From: Kiloniella spongiae
Lineage (GTDB): Bacteria > Pseudomonadota > Alphaproteobacteria > Kiloniellales > Kiloniellaceae
DNA length: 64,000 nt
Reading direction: 5' to 3'
Assembly (NCBI RefSeq): GCF_001026905.1
Contig: NZ_LAQL01000002.1
Location: forward strand, 186,001 to 250,000
Below, piece by piece: positions 17,824 to 26,687 of the stretch. Below the pieces are notes generated by a model that ran no database searches, had not been told where the DNA came from, and worked only from the letters and a program-made list of their open reading frames with translations. A program made the position numbers and the translations under genes. Position 1 is the first letter of the stretch; each line of letters starts with the position of its first letter.

Positions 17824-18582
17824 CTAAGAAACATCTGTTTCTTCTGAAGCCTGTTGCTTGGCTTTTTTCTGCTCATACATTGCCATATCTGCCGCCTTAA
17901 GAGCAGAATCAGCATCCCCGCCCTGAAAGTTGTGGACGCCGTGGGAAACGTGAACATTCACGGAATTTCCCTCGTAATCAAAAGGAATTTTGGCAACTTC
18001 ACCCGATAAAAATTGAGCCTTTTCAGCAGCTATATCCGGTGAGGCCTGGAGCAAAATCACACCGAATTCATCCCCACCCAATCGGCCAACAATATCTGAT
18101 GAACGTACATTCCTAACCAGTGTTGATGCGACATGTTTAATTGCTTCATCACCCGCTTCATGTCCTAATCCGTCGTTAATTTCTTTCATGCCATTAACAT
18201 CAATATAAATGACACTACCAGGGACTTCATAACGTTCGCTGTAGGCCATCATTCGATCAAGCTCGCGTACAAAGGCACGGCGATTTAAAACAGGAGTCAG
18301 AACATCCTGATCCGCAAGTTTCTCAAGGTAATCAACCCGCTTTTTTGCCTGATCCAATTCCTGCCGGACGTCTTGAACTTCTTTCATAAGCTTCTCAATC
18401 GCAGCACGAACTTTTGGCGTAAACTCGGCTTCGGGGATACCGCCAATTGAGGCAACATCTACAGGAGCTGTCGCATCGGACACTCCGTCAACTCTTTGTG
18501 CAGGCTTTACACTCGGTGCGGCTGAAACACGCCCGACACTGCTAACAGAGCCGGTTCCACCAGTTGGTCTTTGGACCTTCAT
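17824..18582 (-). CDS. GGDEF-domain diguanylate cyclase
   Basis: 252 residues. The N-terminal ~70 residues look disordered (Gly, Val, Ser and Pro rich). A helix at about 75-110 (VQDVRQELDQAKKRVDYLEKL) leads to a GGDEF domain with the intact active-site loop GGDEF at about residue 172 and an RSSD inhibitory site five residues before it. It should therefore make cyclic di-GMP and be subject to product inhibition. There is no sensor or membrane domain, so input probably comes from a partner. DVLTPVLNRRAF is the usual domain start. Confidence 0.9.
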   Translation of the reverse strand: MKVQRPTGGTGSVSSVGRVSAAPSVKPAQRVDGVSDATAPVDVASIGGIPEAEFTPKVRAAIEKLMKEVQDVRQELDQAKKRVDYLEKLADQDVLTPVLNRRAFVRELDRMMAYSERYEVPGSVIYIDVNGMKEINDGLGHEAGDEAIKHVASTLVRNVRSSDIVGRLGGDEFGVILLQASPDIAAEKAQFLSGEVAKIPFDYEGNSVNVHVSHGVHNFQGGDADSALKAADMAMYEQKKAKQQASEETDVS

Positions 18583-18831
18583 TCCACAAGCAATCCCTTT
18601 GCTTTATTTCTCATTCCGGCTTCCTGCCAGAACATCTGTTATTTTAAGGCGATCTCACAAAACGAGAAGGCACAAAAATAAGTACTTTACGGACTTTATA
18701 TAGAATCATTTTACATAAAGTTACTAAAAAACGGTAATTCACGGTCAAAACTTAGTGTTCTCTTTACTTGCCTTCTTTTCTCACACGTCTTAATAATGCG
18801 CTCCAATACACAGCTAAATCAGGATTAAGCA

Positions 18832-19329
18832 ATGTCCGAGAAGTCTCCGCAAGTTGGTATAATCATGGGTAGCCAATCCGATTGGCCCACGATGAAACAT
18901 GCGGCCGAAACCCTCGAAGCCTTGGGTATATCTTACGAAAAGCGTATTGTATCTGCTCATAGAACACCGCAACGCCTTGTCGAATATGCCACGACAGCAC
19001 GGGATAGAGGCCTGAACATTATAATCGCAGGTGCTGGTGGTGCCGCGCATTTACCCGGAATGGCAGCCGCGATGACTCCATTGCCTGTATTTGGCGTACC
19101 AATTGAGAGTAAAAGCCTAAAAGGACAAGATAGTCTGCTCTCTATTGTTCAGATGCCCGGTGGCGTACCTGTTGGAACACTTGCAATTGGTAAAGCAGGC
19201 GCAATTAATGCCGCGCTCTTGTCCGGTTCTGTACTCGCGCTGCAAGATAAAAACATTGCAAAGGCTTTGGATAACTGGCGACAAAAACAAACTGATGCTG
19301 TTGCTGTCGAACCAATTGATACCCTTTAG
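18832..19329 (+). CDS. purE: N5-carboxyaminoimidazole ribonucleotide mutase PurE
   Basis: 165 residues, class I Pur[14 protein letters not shown] at about residue 9, SAHRTPQRL at about 43 and [16 protein letters not shown] at about 68 are the substrate-binding motifs, including the catalytic His of SAHRTP. It converts N5-CAIR to CAIR in purine synthesis. AGGATT precedes the ATG. purK follows 55 bp later. Confidence 0.96.
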   Translation: MSEKSPQVGIIMGSQSDWPTMKHAAETLEALGISYEKRIVSAHRTPQRLVEYATTARDRGLNIIIAGAGGAAHLPGMAAAMTPLPVFGVPIESKSLKGQDSLLSIVQMPGGVPVGTLAIGKAGAINAALLSGSVLALQDKNIAKALDNWRQKQTDAVAVEPIDTL

Positions 19330-19384
19330 TTAAGACGCCTATTATTAAGGCAACGTTTTACGGACATCCGTGGAGACAACGATT

Positions 19385-20485
19385 ATGAGCAAATCGCTTT
19401 CAGCCCCACTCGCACCAGGTTCCATCATTGGTATTCTTGGCGGCGGACAACTCGGAAGAATGGCTGCGTCTGCAGCCGCAGAGTTGGGGTATCATTGCCA
19501 CATCTATTGCCCCGACGCTGATAGTCCTGCCAGTGAAGTTTCCAAATACGCAACAACGGCTGCCTATGATGATGAAAAGGCTCTTGCTGCCTTTGCCGAA
19601 CACGTTGATGTTGTTACTTATGAATTTGAAAATGTTCCAGCAAAAACAGCCGCGTTTCTAATTGATCGTATCCCTGTCAATCCCGGACCAAATGTTCTGC
19701 ACATTTGCCAGAATCGCTTACGGGAAAAAGATTTTTGTAATTCCATAAATGTTCCAACGACACGCTATATGGAAGTCACAAGCCCTAAATCACTTGATCG
19801 TGTGGTCAGGGACATGGGACGCCCTTGCATTTTGAAAACCACTGAAATGGGATATGATGGCAAGGGGCAAATCTTCATTGCTGCAGACACGAATTTAACC
19901 GACGCATGGAATGCTGTTGCACCAAACCTGGATCAGGCTGAACTGGTTGTAGAAGCTCTTGTCGATTTCCGCATGGAAATTTCGGTTATTGTCGCCCGGA
20001 GTATTCAAGGTGACTGCCAAGCTTACATTCCTGTAGAAAATCGCCACAAAAATCATATCCTTGACCAAACGATCGTTCCTGCACGTATCTCGCAAAAAAT
20101 TAGTGATCGCGCAGAAGCTTTGGCACGACACATGGCCGAAGAAATGGAACTTGTTGGCATGATGGCGGTGGAGATGTTTGTCACCACTGATGATGAAATC
20201 CTGATCAACGAAATGGCACCACGCCCCCACAACTCGGGCCATTGGTCCATGGATGCTTGTGTTACATCCCAGTTCGAGCAATTCATTCGCTCCGTTGCCG
20301 GGTTAAACCTGGGATCAGTTTTCCGCCATTCAGATGCTGTTATGACAAATCTATTGGGTGATGATGTTGAAAAGTGGGAAGAGATACTCTCTGACCCCGC
20401 AAGCAAGCTACACCTCTACGGCAAAGATGCAGCAAAACCCGGGCGAAAAATGGGACACTTTACCCGCATCATTCCCCGGAACTAA
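19385..20485 (+). CDS. purK: 5-(carboxyamino)imidazole ribonucleotide synthase PurK
   Basis: 366 residues from the ATG at 19385, which has GGAG nine bases upstream; a GTG at 19370 would overlap that site. GILGGGQLGRM opens the N-terminal domain, ATP-grasp elements include KTTEMGYDGKGQ at about 155, and NEMAPRPHNSGHWSMDA at about 270 is the hallmark of PurK. It makes N5-CAIR from AIR, bicarbonate and ATP, feeding PurE. Confidence 0.96.
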   Translation: MSKSLSAPLAPGSIIGILGGGQLGRMAASAAAELGYHCHIYCPDADSPASEVSKYATTAAYDDEKALAAFAEHVDVVTYEFENVPAKTAAFLIDRIPVNPGPNVLHICQNRLREKDFCNSINVPTTRYMEVTSPKSLDRVVRDMGRPCILKTTEMGYDGKGQIFIAADTNLTDAWNAVAPNLDQAELVVEALVDFRMEISVIVARSIQGDCQAYIPVENRHKNHILDQTIVPARISQKISDRAEALARHMAEEMELVGMMAVEMFVTTDDEILINEMAPRPHNSGHWSMDACVTSQFEQFIRSVAGLNLGSVFRHSDAVMTNLLGDDVEKWEEILSDPASKLHLYGKDAAKPGRKMGHFTRIIPRN

Positions 20486-20501
20486 TCAACATCATAACAC
20501 G

Positions 20502-21353
20502 ATGCGTGTTATCCTGAGCCGGAAAGGATTTGATGCCCAATATGGGGGCGGCCCAAGTCCCATTATGCCGAATGGAAAAATGTTTTCTCTTCCCATTCCT
20601 CATCCAATGGGCCCAAAGACCTATCAGGATATAGCATCCCCTATAGGAAATCTTGGAACGGTTATCGAGCAGCTAAAGCCCAAAGCTGCTTCCCCGCAAG
20701 ATAGAGCGCATCTGGACCCGGATATTTACCCCGAAAGCCTTCCCCGCCACCACGATTGGAATTGTTGCTTTGGACAGTATGGAGCAGCTCAACAACACCT
20801 TGCCAATCAAGGTGTTACTGGTGGAGACCTCTTTCTGTTCTTTGGTTGGTTCAGGTATGTCGATGAGAACCTTCAGCCTTTACCAAAGCAGCCTGATTTG
20901 CATGTAATCTATGGTTGGTTACAGGTTCAAAAAACACTCAATATTGGCACAGAAATTGACGCCGCTGCGAAACAGTATCCCGCCTATGCCAACCACCCCC
21001 ATCTGACACATTCCTTTGGTGCAAACAACACTCTCTATATTGCCAAAGACACATTACAAATCGGGCGACAAGAACTCGACATTCCCGGTGGAGGTATCTT
21101 TTCTCACATAAATCAAGACAGAGTATTAACTACAGCAGGTGCAACACGCTCTGTCTGGAATTTACCAAAATGGTTTGCTCATCCAACGCCCGCGCTATCT
21201 TATCATCTGAAGTCAGAAAAATGGACGGCCACATCCAAAGGGTGGAGATTGAAATCAGCGCCTAAAGGGCAGGAGTTTGTCATTAATACTCGTGCTCGTA
21301 ATCGACAAGCCAATCACTGGCTCAAAAGATTATTTAGCGATCAAATTTTCTGA
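20502..21353 (+). CDS. Nmad3 family protein (nucleotide modification associated domain 3)
   Basis: 283 residues from the ATG at 20502, 16 bp after purK; a longer open frame upstream overlaps purK and is rejected. The opening MRVILSRKGFDAQYGGGPSP and FSLPIP, then YPESLPRHHDWNCCFGQYGAAQQHL and GVTGGDLFLFFGWF, match the family named Nmad3, predicted by genome context to take part in modified-nucleotide metabolism. The biochemical role is not established. Cotranscription with purEK is likely from spacing. No other DNA-modification gene is nearby. The family assignment rests on my recognition of these motifs. Confidence 0.75.
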   Translation: MRVILSRKGFDAQYGGGPSPIMPNGKMFSLPIPHPMGPKTYQDIASPIGNLGTVIEQLKPKAASPQDRAHLDPDIYPESLPRHHDWNCCFGQYGAAQQHLANQGVTGGDLFLFFGWFRYVDENLQPLPKQPDLHVIYGWLQVQKTLNIGTEIDAAAKQYPAYANHPHLTHSFGANNTLYIAKDTLQIGRQELDIPGGGIFSHINQDRVLTTAGATRSVWNLPKWFAHPTPALSYHLKSEKWTATSKGWRLKSAPKGQEFVINTRARNRQANHWLKRLFSDQIF

Positions 21354-21381
21354 TAAAGAACAAAGAGGTTCAAATTTGTTC

Positions 21382-22020
21382 TTAAGTGCTCTTTTTAGCA
21401 AAAGGAGAGCAGACATGAAACTTGTTCGCCAACGCACTTATCTTGCCGACTGTCTTTCCAAGGGTACCACCGATTTTGAGCACTTCAGCAATACGTCGGT
21501 CAAGAAAAGTCCAGGTTTTTTCGAAATCTTCAGAACTATCGTCCAACCAGAATAGAAGGGTGAAACTATAGACACCCGCAAGCAAGAACCGTTTGCTATA
21601 GAAATTATAATCGGTAGATTTATCGCCCGCAGCTAACCACATTGCATCGACAGTATCATAAACGTTATGCATACCTTCGGTTGCCTTAAGCGGCATTGTG
21701 AAAAAACTGACACCTTTGCGAATAGCTTCACGATCTGGCGTCATGAGTTCCAGCTTGGTTCGCACCGCCAAGGTGATCCGATCGCGCACCTTCATATCAA
21801 CAAGGCCGTTATTTTCCAAAGTTTCCATAACTTGATGATCAAGCTGCTGATTATAAAATCGCAACACATCGGTTATGCCCCTTGGAAACAGAATAGAAAC
21901 CTCTTGGGATGAAAGGTCACATTTGCCTCCTGCTTCAGCAAGAGCCGCCTCACACCACCCTTCAAAAGGAACAATGGATAACAGAGCTTTCAACAGTTGG
22001 GCTTTTTTTACTTCGCTCAT
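21382..22020 (-). CDS. COQ9 family protein
   Basis: 212 residues. LLKALLSIVPFEGWCEAALAEA resembles the TetR-like helical opening of COQ9, and the C-terminal FYSKRFLLAGVYSFTLLFWLDDSSEDFEKTWTFLDRRIAEVL segment is the conserved core of the family (also named rpsU-divergently transcribed protein). In mitochondria COQ9 binds lipids and helps the hydroxylase COQ7 in ubiquinone synthesis; the bacterial role is presumed alike. AAAGGA precedes the ATG. rpsU is indeed close and divergent, with def between. Confidence 0.88.
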   Translation of the reverse strand: MSEVKKAQLLKALLSIVPFEGWCEAALAEAGGKCDLSSQEVSILFPRGITDVLRFYNQQLDHQVMETLENNGLVDMKVRDRITLAVRTKLELMTPDREAIRKGVSFFTMPLKATEGMHNVYDTVDAMWLAAGDKSTDYNFYSKRFLLAGVYSFTLLFWLDDSSEDFEKTWTFLDRRIAEVLKIGGTLGKTVGKISALANKFHVCSPFAKKST

Positions 22021-22128
22021 ATCACAATCCTTTAAAATTCCTGGCTCACGTCCAAATTCATTCTGCTTAATTTACTCTGGCGAATTGGTGCTAAGAGAAC
22101 ATCCCAAATAAACCAGAAACATATTCAT

Positions 22129-22689
22129 CTATCCTGCATCAGTTTTTTGATACCCGACTTCCGATGAAAAAATAAGTGATTTAATGTCCGATATTCGTTC
22201 AGGATAGAGAACACCGTCTAGATGATCATATTCATGCTGAACAACACGTGCATGAAATCCCGTGGCTTCACGCTCAATAAGCTTACCATCAAGCCCCAAA
22301 CCGCGATAGAGGATTGATCGGTGGCGAGGAATTTTTCCCATCAACCCGGGAATAGACAGACACCCTTCCCAGCCTTCATCAATTTCATTACCAATAAACT
22401 CAATTTCCGGGTTCACGAGAACCGTCAAAGGCACCCCAGCCTCTGCTTCCTGTGAAAGCCCCAATCTTTTGGCTTCCGCTTTGGCACGTTCTTCGGAAAC
22501 AAAGAAGACAAAAATGCGTTTCGACTCGAAAACCTGCGGGGCCGCTATACCTGTGCCACCAACCTCTGTCATGGTCTCAACCATATTTTCAACCAACTCG
22601 CGAATTTCCGGTGCTGACGGATCTGAAACAGTCTCGGCAACTTGTCGTAAAACAGGATGCCCCATCTTTGATATCTTTAGTAAGGTCAT
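22129..22689 (-). CDS. def: Peptide deformylase
   Basis: 186 residues with all three family motifs: GTGIAAPQV at about 46 (normally GxGLAAPQ), EGCLSIPG at about 108 with the metal-ligand Cys, and QHEYDHLDG at about 150 with the catalytic Glu and two His ligands. It removes the formyl group from nascent proteins. The substitution of Ile for Leu in motif 1 and the sequence of the middle insert suggest a non-canonical paralogue; a second def elsewhere in the genome, next to fmt, would be expected. Confidence 0.92.
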   Translation of the reverse strand: MTLLKISKMGHPVLRQVAETVSDPSAPEIRELVENMVETMTEVGGTGIAAPQVFESKRIFVFFVSEERAKAEAKRLGLSQEAEAGVPLTVLVNPEIEFIGNEIDEGWEGCLSIPGLMGKIPRHRSILYRGLGLDGKLIEREATGFHARVVQHEYDHLDGVLYPERISDIKSLIFSSEVGYQKTDAG

Positions 22690-22978
22690 GTTTATACTAT
22701 GGAACTCGGGTTACACAGGGTCAAAATAAAACGCCGCATTTTGATAGAAACTATCACACTATTGCTCTAAAGCGCAGAAATAAGGGAAAAACGAATCTCC
22801 AAAGAATATCAGGTACGCCATATTCTTTCCTTCACATTCATAAAAGGCTGTGATAGGTACTGCCATGAACCTGTTGTGCCATTGGCTCAGCGGATGTTCT
22901 TTATGTGTTCAACTCGGGTAACCGAGAAAACTCTGTCAGACCAATCATGGACTGACGTTAGAAAGGAGCTGATCGCCC

Positions 22979-23182
22979 GTGCAAGTACACGTTCGTGATA
23001 ATAATGTTGATCAGGCTCTTCGCGCGCTTAAGAAAAAGCTGCAACGCGAAGGTGTCTTCCGTGAAATGAAGTTGCGTCGTCACTTCGAAAAACCATGTGA
23101 GCGCAGAAAGCGCGAGGGTGCCGAAGCAGTTCGTCGCTATCGCAAACTTCTTCGTAAGCGTATGGAACGTGAAGGCTATTAA
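22979..23182 (+). CDS. rpsU: 30S ribosomal protein S21
   Basis: 67 residues from a GTG start at 22979 with AAGGAG upstream. The start [20 protein letters not shown] and the very basic helical remainder ending KRMEREGY are typical of S21. It is a small-subunit protein near the anti-Shine-Dalgarno region of 16S rRNA. It lies divergent from def and coq9, a common alphaproteobacterial arrangement. Confidence 0.95.
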   Translation: MQVHVRDNNVDQALRALKKKLQREGVFREMKLRRHFEKPCERRKREGAEAVRRYRKLLRKRMEREGY

Positions 23183-23244
23183 AGTCTGATCGACGTTCTG
23201 TGAACGTCGCTTAAGGCGAGATATCTTCCTCTAGGAAGAAGAAT

Positions 23245-23278
23245 GGGCTGCCCTCTAACTCAGACGGCGGCCCGTTTT
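23245..23278 (+). terminator. Terminator after rpsU
   Basis: GGGCTGCC 23245-23252 pairs with GGCGGCCC 23266-23273 (one T-G pair), followed by a short T-run. Confidence 0.65.
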
Positions 23279-23362
23279 GCGTCTAAAACAAATTTAACTA
23301 GAATTTTCTATTGAGTGAGTATCCTCTTTAAGAACCTCGTTATTCAGATAAACGACGACCAG

Positions 23363-24661
23363 CTAGACAGCCCAGTTTTGGGCATCAGGATCCTGTCCGA
23401 CTAAGGCAAGTCCGTAAGCAACGGATTCAAGTTGTTTCCCGCTTGCCAGCTTATCTCGGCCAAACAGCTTGGCAAAAAGAGCCTGCACAGCAGGAACATA
23501 TGATGTACCACCCGTCATAAAAACCTTATCAATCTGGGACAGAGGAATCTTACTTTCCTGCAACAAGCCATCGACCTTTTTTTCGATAACAACCAGATCC
23601 TTGGCAATCCAACTTTCAAAATCTTCCCGCTTAATCGTTTTCTCAATTTTCTTATCACTAAAACGGACTGAAAAATCGGTTTCGTTAGAGTTGGTCAAGG
23701 CCATTTTTGCTTTGGAAATCGCGTCATAAATGTCCATACTCCAGTCATTATCGACCACATCAATAAAGGCTTCGATCATTTCCGGGTAAACTGCTACCGA
23801 CTTTAGTTCACGGAGTTCGCGTAGCGTTGTCGGGCTTTTCAGCACTCCAAGTTCATGCCATTTGGAAAAACGATTATAAAAGCTATTGGGCATGTCCAGG
23901 ACCTTACGATCTAAAGAATAATATCCACTGCCCTTTCCAAGAGACGGCGAAACCACATGGTCAATCAACCGACTGTCAAAAGTATCCCCCGCAATACCAA
24001 CACCAGCATACCCCAACGGCGTAGATCTTAATGATGAACCGGATCTTTCAAACTTGATAAGAGAGAAATCGCTCGTCCCTCCGCCGAAATCAGCAACGAG
24101 AATAGTTGCTTCCTTCTCAATATTTTTTGCGTAGTAGTACGCTGCCCCTACAGGTTCATAGACATAATTTACATCAGAAAAACCAACGCTTTTATAAGCC
24201 GCATCATATCTCTCGCGTGCCAAGTCTTCATCCGGGGAATGTCCTGCATAGATAATCGGGCGTCCTGCTATGACCTTGGTCTTATCGTCAGGGATCTGGT
24301 CCCCAGCGTCAGAGACAAACTGCGTAAAGAAATCAGCCATGATATCTTGCAGCGTATAGCGCTTGGAAAAGATTTGCGTTTCCTGAAACAACTTACTGGC
24401 GATATGACTTTTAAAAGATTGTAAAAAACGGACCTCGCCACGTGCGGTAAGATACTGCTCCAGCGCCCAAGGACCACCGGCCACATCTACTCGGGAATTT
24501 TTAGCCGGGCTATGCTTTTCGTAACAAAGTAAACTACGATAGACATCATGCAGAATATCATCATGTTTGAATTTTACGGATTTTACCACTCCCTTTGGGT
24601 CAGCCAAAGCAATCACAGTATTCGTCGTACCGAAATCAATACCAATTGAGATATCACTCAT
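23363..24661 (-). CDS. Hsp70-family protein, YegD-like, ATPase domain only
   Basis: 432 residues. The actin-like ATPase motifs are intact: IDFGTTNTVIAL at about residue 7, VADFGGGTSDFSLI at about 190 and MTGGTSYVPAVQALF at about 385. The chain ends shortly after the ATPase domain, so the substrate-binding domain and lid of DnaK are missing. YegD proteins share this layout; their clients are unknown. GAGGAT precedes the ATG. The gene is alone, between rpsU and pntB. Confidence 0.88.
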   Translation of the reverse strand: MSDISIGIDFGTTNTVIALADPKGVVKSVKFKHDDILHDVYRSLLCYEKHSPAKNSRVDVAGGPWALEQYLTARGEVRFLQSFKSHIASKLFQETQIFSKRYTLQDIMADFFTQFVSDAGDQIPDDKTKVIAGRPIIYAGHSPDEDLARERYDAAYKSVGFSDVNYVYEPVGAAYYYAKNIEKEATILVADFGGGTSDFSLIKFERSGSSLRSTPLGYAGVGIAGDTFDSRLIDHVVSPSLGKGSGYYSLDRKVLDMPNSFYNRFSKWHELGVLKSPTTLRELRELKSVAVYPEMIEAFIDVVDNDWSMDIYDAISKAKMALTNSNETDFSVRFSDKKIEKTIKREDFESWIAKDLVVIEKKVDGLLQESKIPLSQIDKVFMTGGTSYVPAVQALFAKLFGRDKLASGKQLESVAYGLALVGQDPDAQNWAV

Positions 24662-24803
24662 GGCTTCATCCTCGTCTATATAGGTTGGAAAAAGGGACGC
24701 GATACATGATCCCTTTCAAGCCAAGTATCAAGCAATAATTTGTAAAAACACTACTATCTATTGCTTCTTTTGTGCGGAATTCGCTCCTCTCCCTTCAAAC
24801 AAA

Positions 24804-24836
24804 CAAACAAAAAGGGCACCCGAAGATGCCCCTTTC
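24804..24836 (-). terminator. Terminator of the pnt operon
   Basis: On the minus strand AAAGGGGCATC-TTCG-GGTGCCCTTT forms a hairpin with a stable UUCG loop, followed by a T-run. It lies 25 bp past the pntB stop. Confidence 0.8.
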
Positions 24837-24860
24837 TAAAACGTCAGCAATAATAGGCTC

Positions 24861-26264
24861 TTAGAGCTGCTCCAAAGATTTCACAATCTTCTCGCACATT
24901 TGCTTTGCATCACCGAACAGCATCATGGTGTTGTCACGGAAGAAAAGCTCGTTCTGAACACCAGCATATCCAGCAGACATACCACGTTTCACAAAGAGAA
25001 CGGTCTGAGCCTGATCAACTTCCAGAATAGGCATTCCATAAATTGGCGATTTTGGATCAGTCTTCGCCGCCGGATTTGTAATATCATTCGCCCCAATAAC
25101 AAAAACAACGTCCGTTGATTTGAAATCACGATTGATCTCGTCCATCTCCAGCACTTCGTCATAGGGCACAGATGCCTCAGCTAAGAGCACGTTCATATGC
25201 CCGGGCATACGGCCCGCAACAGGGTGAATAGCATAACGCACGTTCACACCGTCAGCTTTCAGCAAATCAACCATTTCACGCAACGTATGTTGGGCCTGTG
25301 CAACAGCCATACCGTATCCCGGAACAATAACCACTGATCCTGCATTTTTCATCAAGAAGGCAGCATCATCACCAGAGCCGGATTTGACCATACGGTCATC
25401 ATCACCACTGCTTCCGGCGGGGCCATCATCGTCCACGGCACCAAAACCACCAAGGATAACGCTGATGAAAGAGCGGTTCATAGCTTTACACATGATGTAA
25501 CTGAGAATTGCTCCTGAAGACCCAACCAAAGCACCTGTAATAATCAACAGGTTGTTTTGCAGAGTAAAACCAATGCCACATGCGGCCCACCCTGAATAGG
25601 AGTTCAGCATGGACACCACAACAGGCATATCGGCACCGCCAATTGGTAAAATCAGCAGGAAACCAAGCAGCAACGTAACTGCGATTAATATCCAGAGATA
25701 AACAGGTTCCTGTGTTGTACAAAGCAGGACAATCAGAACAACAACCAAAGCCCCTAGAGCAGCATTAAGCATATGCTGCATTTTGAAAACCAGAGGTGCC
25801 CCTGAAACAAGCCCTTGTAGCTTGGCAAACGCGACCACTGACCCCGTAAAGGTAATAGCACCAACAGCTGTACCGATTGTCAGCTCGACCAGGCTTGAAA
25901 TCTGAATATCGCCAACCCGCCCGATACCATAGGCTTCTGGCTTATAGAAGGTTGCCAAAGCAACACAAACAGCGGCCAGACCAACAAGGCTATGAAAGGC
26001 AGCTACAAGCTGAGGCAAAGCCGTCATTTGGATGCGAAGGGCGATAACGGTACCAATTGCACCGCCGACAAGCAGCCCCAGAAGAATGGTTCCAAAACTC
26101 ACCACTCCAGGGGCCATCAGGGTTGTTCCGATTGCCAGAACCATCCCGACGATACCAAAAATATTTCCCTGACGACTTGTCGTTGGATGTGAAAGCCCGC
26201 GCAGTGCCATAATAAAGCAGACTGAAGCAGCCAGATATAACAGAGCAGAAAGATCTGATGACAT
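24861..26264 (-). CDS. pntB: NAD(P) transhydrogenase beta subunit
   Basis: 467 residues. Residues about 1-260 hold about nine membrane helices that form the proton path. The C-terminal ~190 residues are the NADP(H)-binding domain III, with VPGYGMAVAQAQH at about 315, HPVAGRMPGHMNVLLAEA at about 345 and GANDITNPAA at about 395. It is the last gene of the pntAA-pntAB-pntB operon, 12 bp after pntAB. The complex uses the proton gradient to reduce NADP+ with NADH. Confidence 0.96.
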   Translation of the reverse strand: MSSDLSALLYLAASVCFIMALRGLSHPTTSRQGNIFGIVGMVLAIGTTLMAPGVVSFGTILLGLLVGGAIGTVIALRIQMTALPQLVAAFHSLVGLAAVCVALATFYKPEAYGIGRVGDIQISSLVELTIGTAVGAITFTGSVVAFAKLQGLVSGAPLVFKMQHMLNAALGALVVVLIVLLCTTQEPVYLWILIAVTLLLGFLLILPIGGADMPVVVSMLNSYSGWAACGIGFTLQNNLLIITGALVGSSGAILSYIMCKAMNRSFISVILGGFGAVDDDGPAGSSGDDDRMVKSGSGDDAAFLMKNAGSVVIVPGYGMAVAQAQHTLREMVDLLKADGVNVRYAIHPVAGRMPGHMNVLLAEASVPYDEVLEMDEINRDFKSTDVVFVIGANDITNPAAKTDPKSPIYGMPILEVDQAQTVLFVKRGMSAGYAGVQNELFFRDNTMMLFGDAKQMCEKIVKSLEQL

Positions 26265-26276
26265 AGTAAGCGCCCC

Positions 26277-26687
26277 CTATTGCTTTTTCTTGAACATTTG
26301 CAGCATACGCTGCGCAACGATAAAGCCACCAAAGATATTCACTGCGGCCAATACAATGGCAATGAAACCCATGATTTCGCTAAACCCAACATCAGCTGGA
26401 CCCGCCGCGATCAATGCACCGACAATAATCACCGATGAAATCGCATTAGTTACCGCCATCAAAGGCGAATGCAGAGCAGGTGTCACATTCCAGACAACGT
26501 AATAACCAACGAACACAGCTAATACCAACACAGTAAGCCCCATGATAAACGGGGATCCAGCACTCTGCCCGGCCGTATCCACAGCAAGGCGGCTGGCCTC
26601 TGATGCAAGGGATGCAACCTCGTCAGATAAGGCCCGCGCTGAATTAGCAACATCAGTGGCCTTGTTTATAAATTCCTCACTAGACAT
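26277..26687 (-). CDS. pntAB: NAD(P) transhydrogenase alpha subunit, part 2 (membrane)
   Basis: 136 residues. The first ~40 residues are hydrophilic and Ala/Ser rich; three membrane helices follow (about 47-68, 75-97 and 105-130). The MAVTNAISSVIIVGAL segment is highly typical. In this lineage the alpha subunit is split, so this protein joins soluble PntAA to PntB. The ATG overlaps the pntAA stop (TGATG), showing translational coupling. Confidence 0.95.
   Translation of the reverse strand: MSSEEFINKATDVANSARALSDEVASLASEASRLAVDTAGQSAGSPFIMGLTVLVLAVFVGYYVVWNVTPALHSPLMAVTNAISSVIIVGALIAAGPADVGFSEIMGFIAIVLAAVNIFGGFIVAQRMLQMFKKKQ

Noticed and set aside
20358-20501. N-terminal extension of the Nmad3 protein reaching back into purK
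   Set aside because: The family begins at MRVILSRKGF (20502), and the extension only mirrors purK in another frame.
21382-22020. Annotation of the COQ9 homologue as a TetR transcription factor
   Set aside because: The N-terminal helices are TetR-like in shape, but the conserved C-terminal core and linkage to rpsU are those of COQ9.
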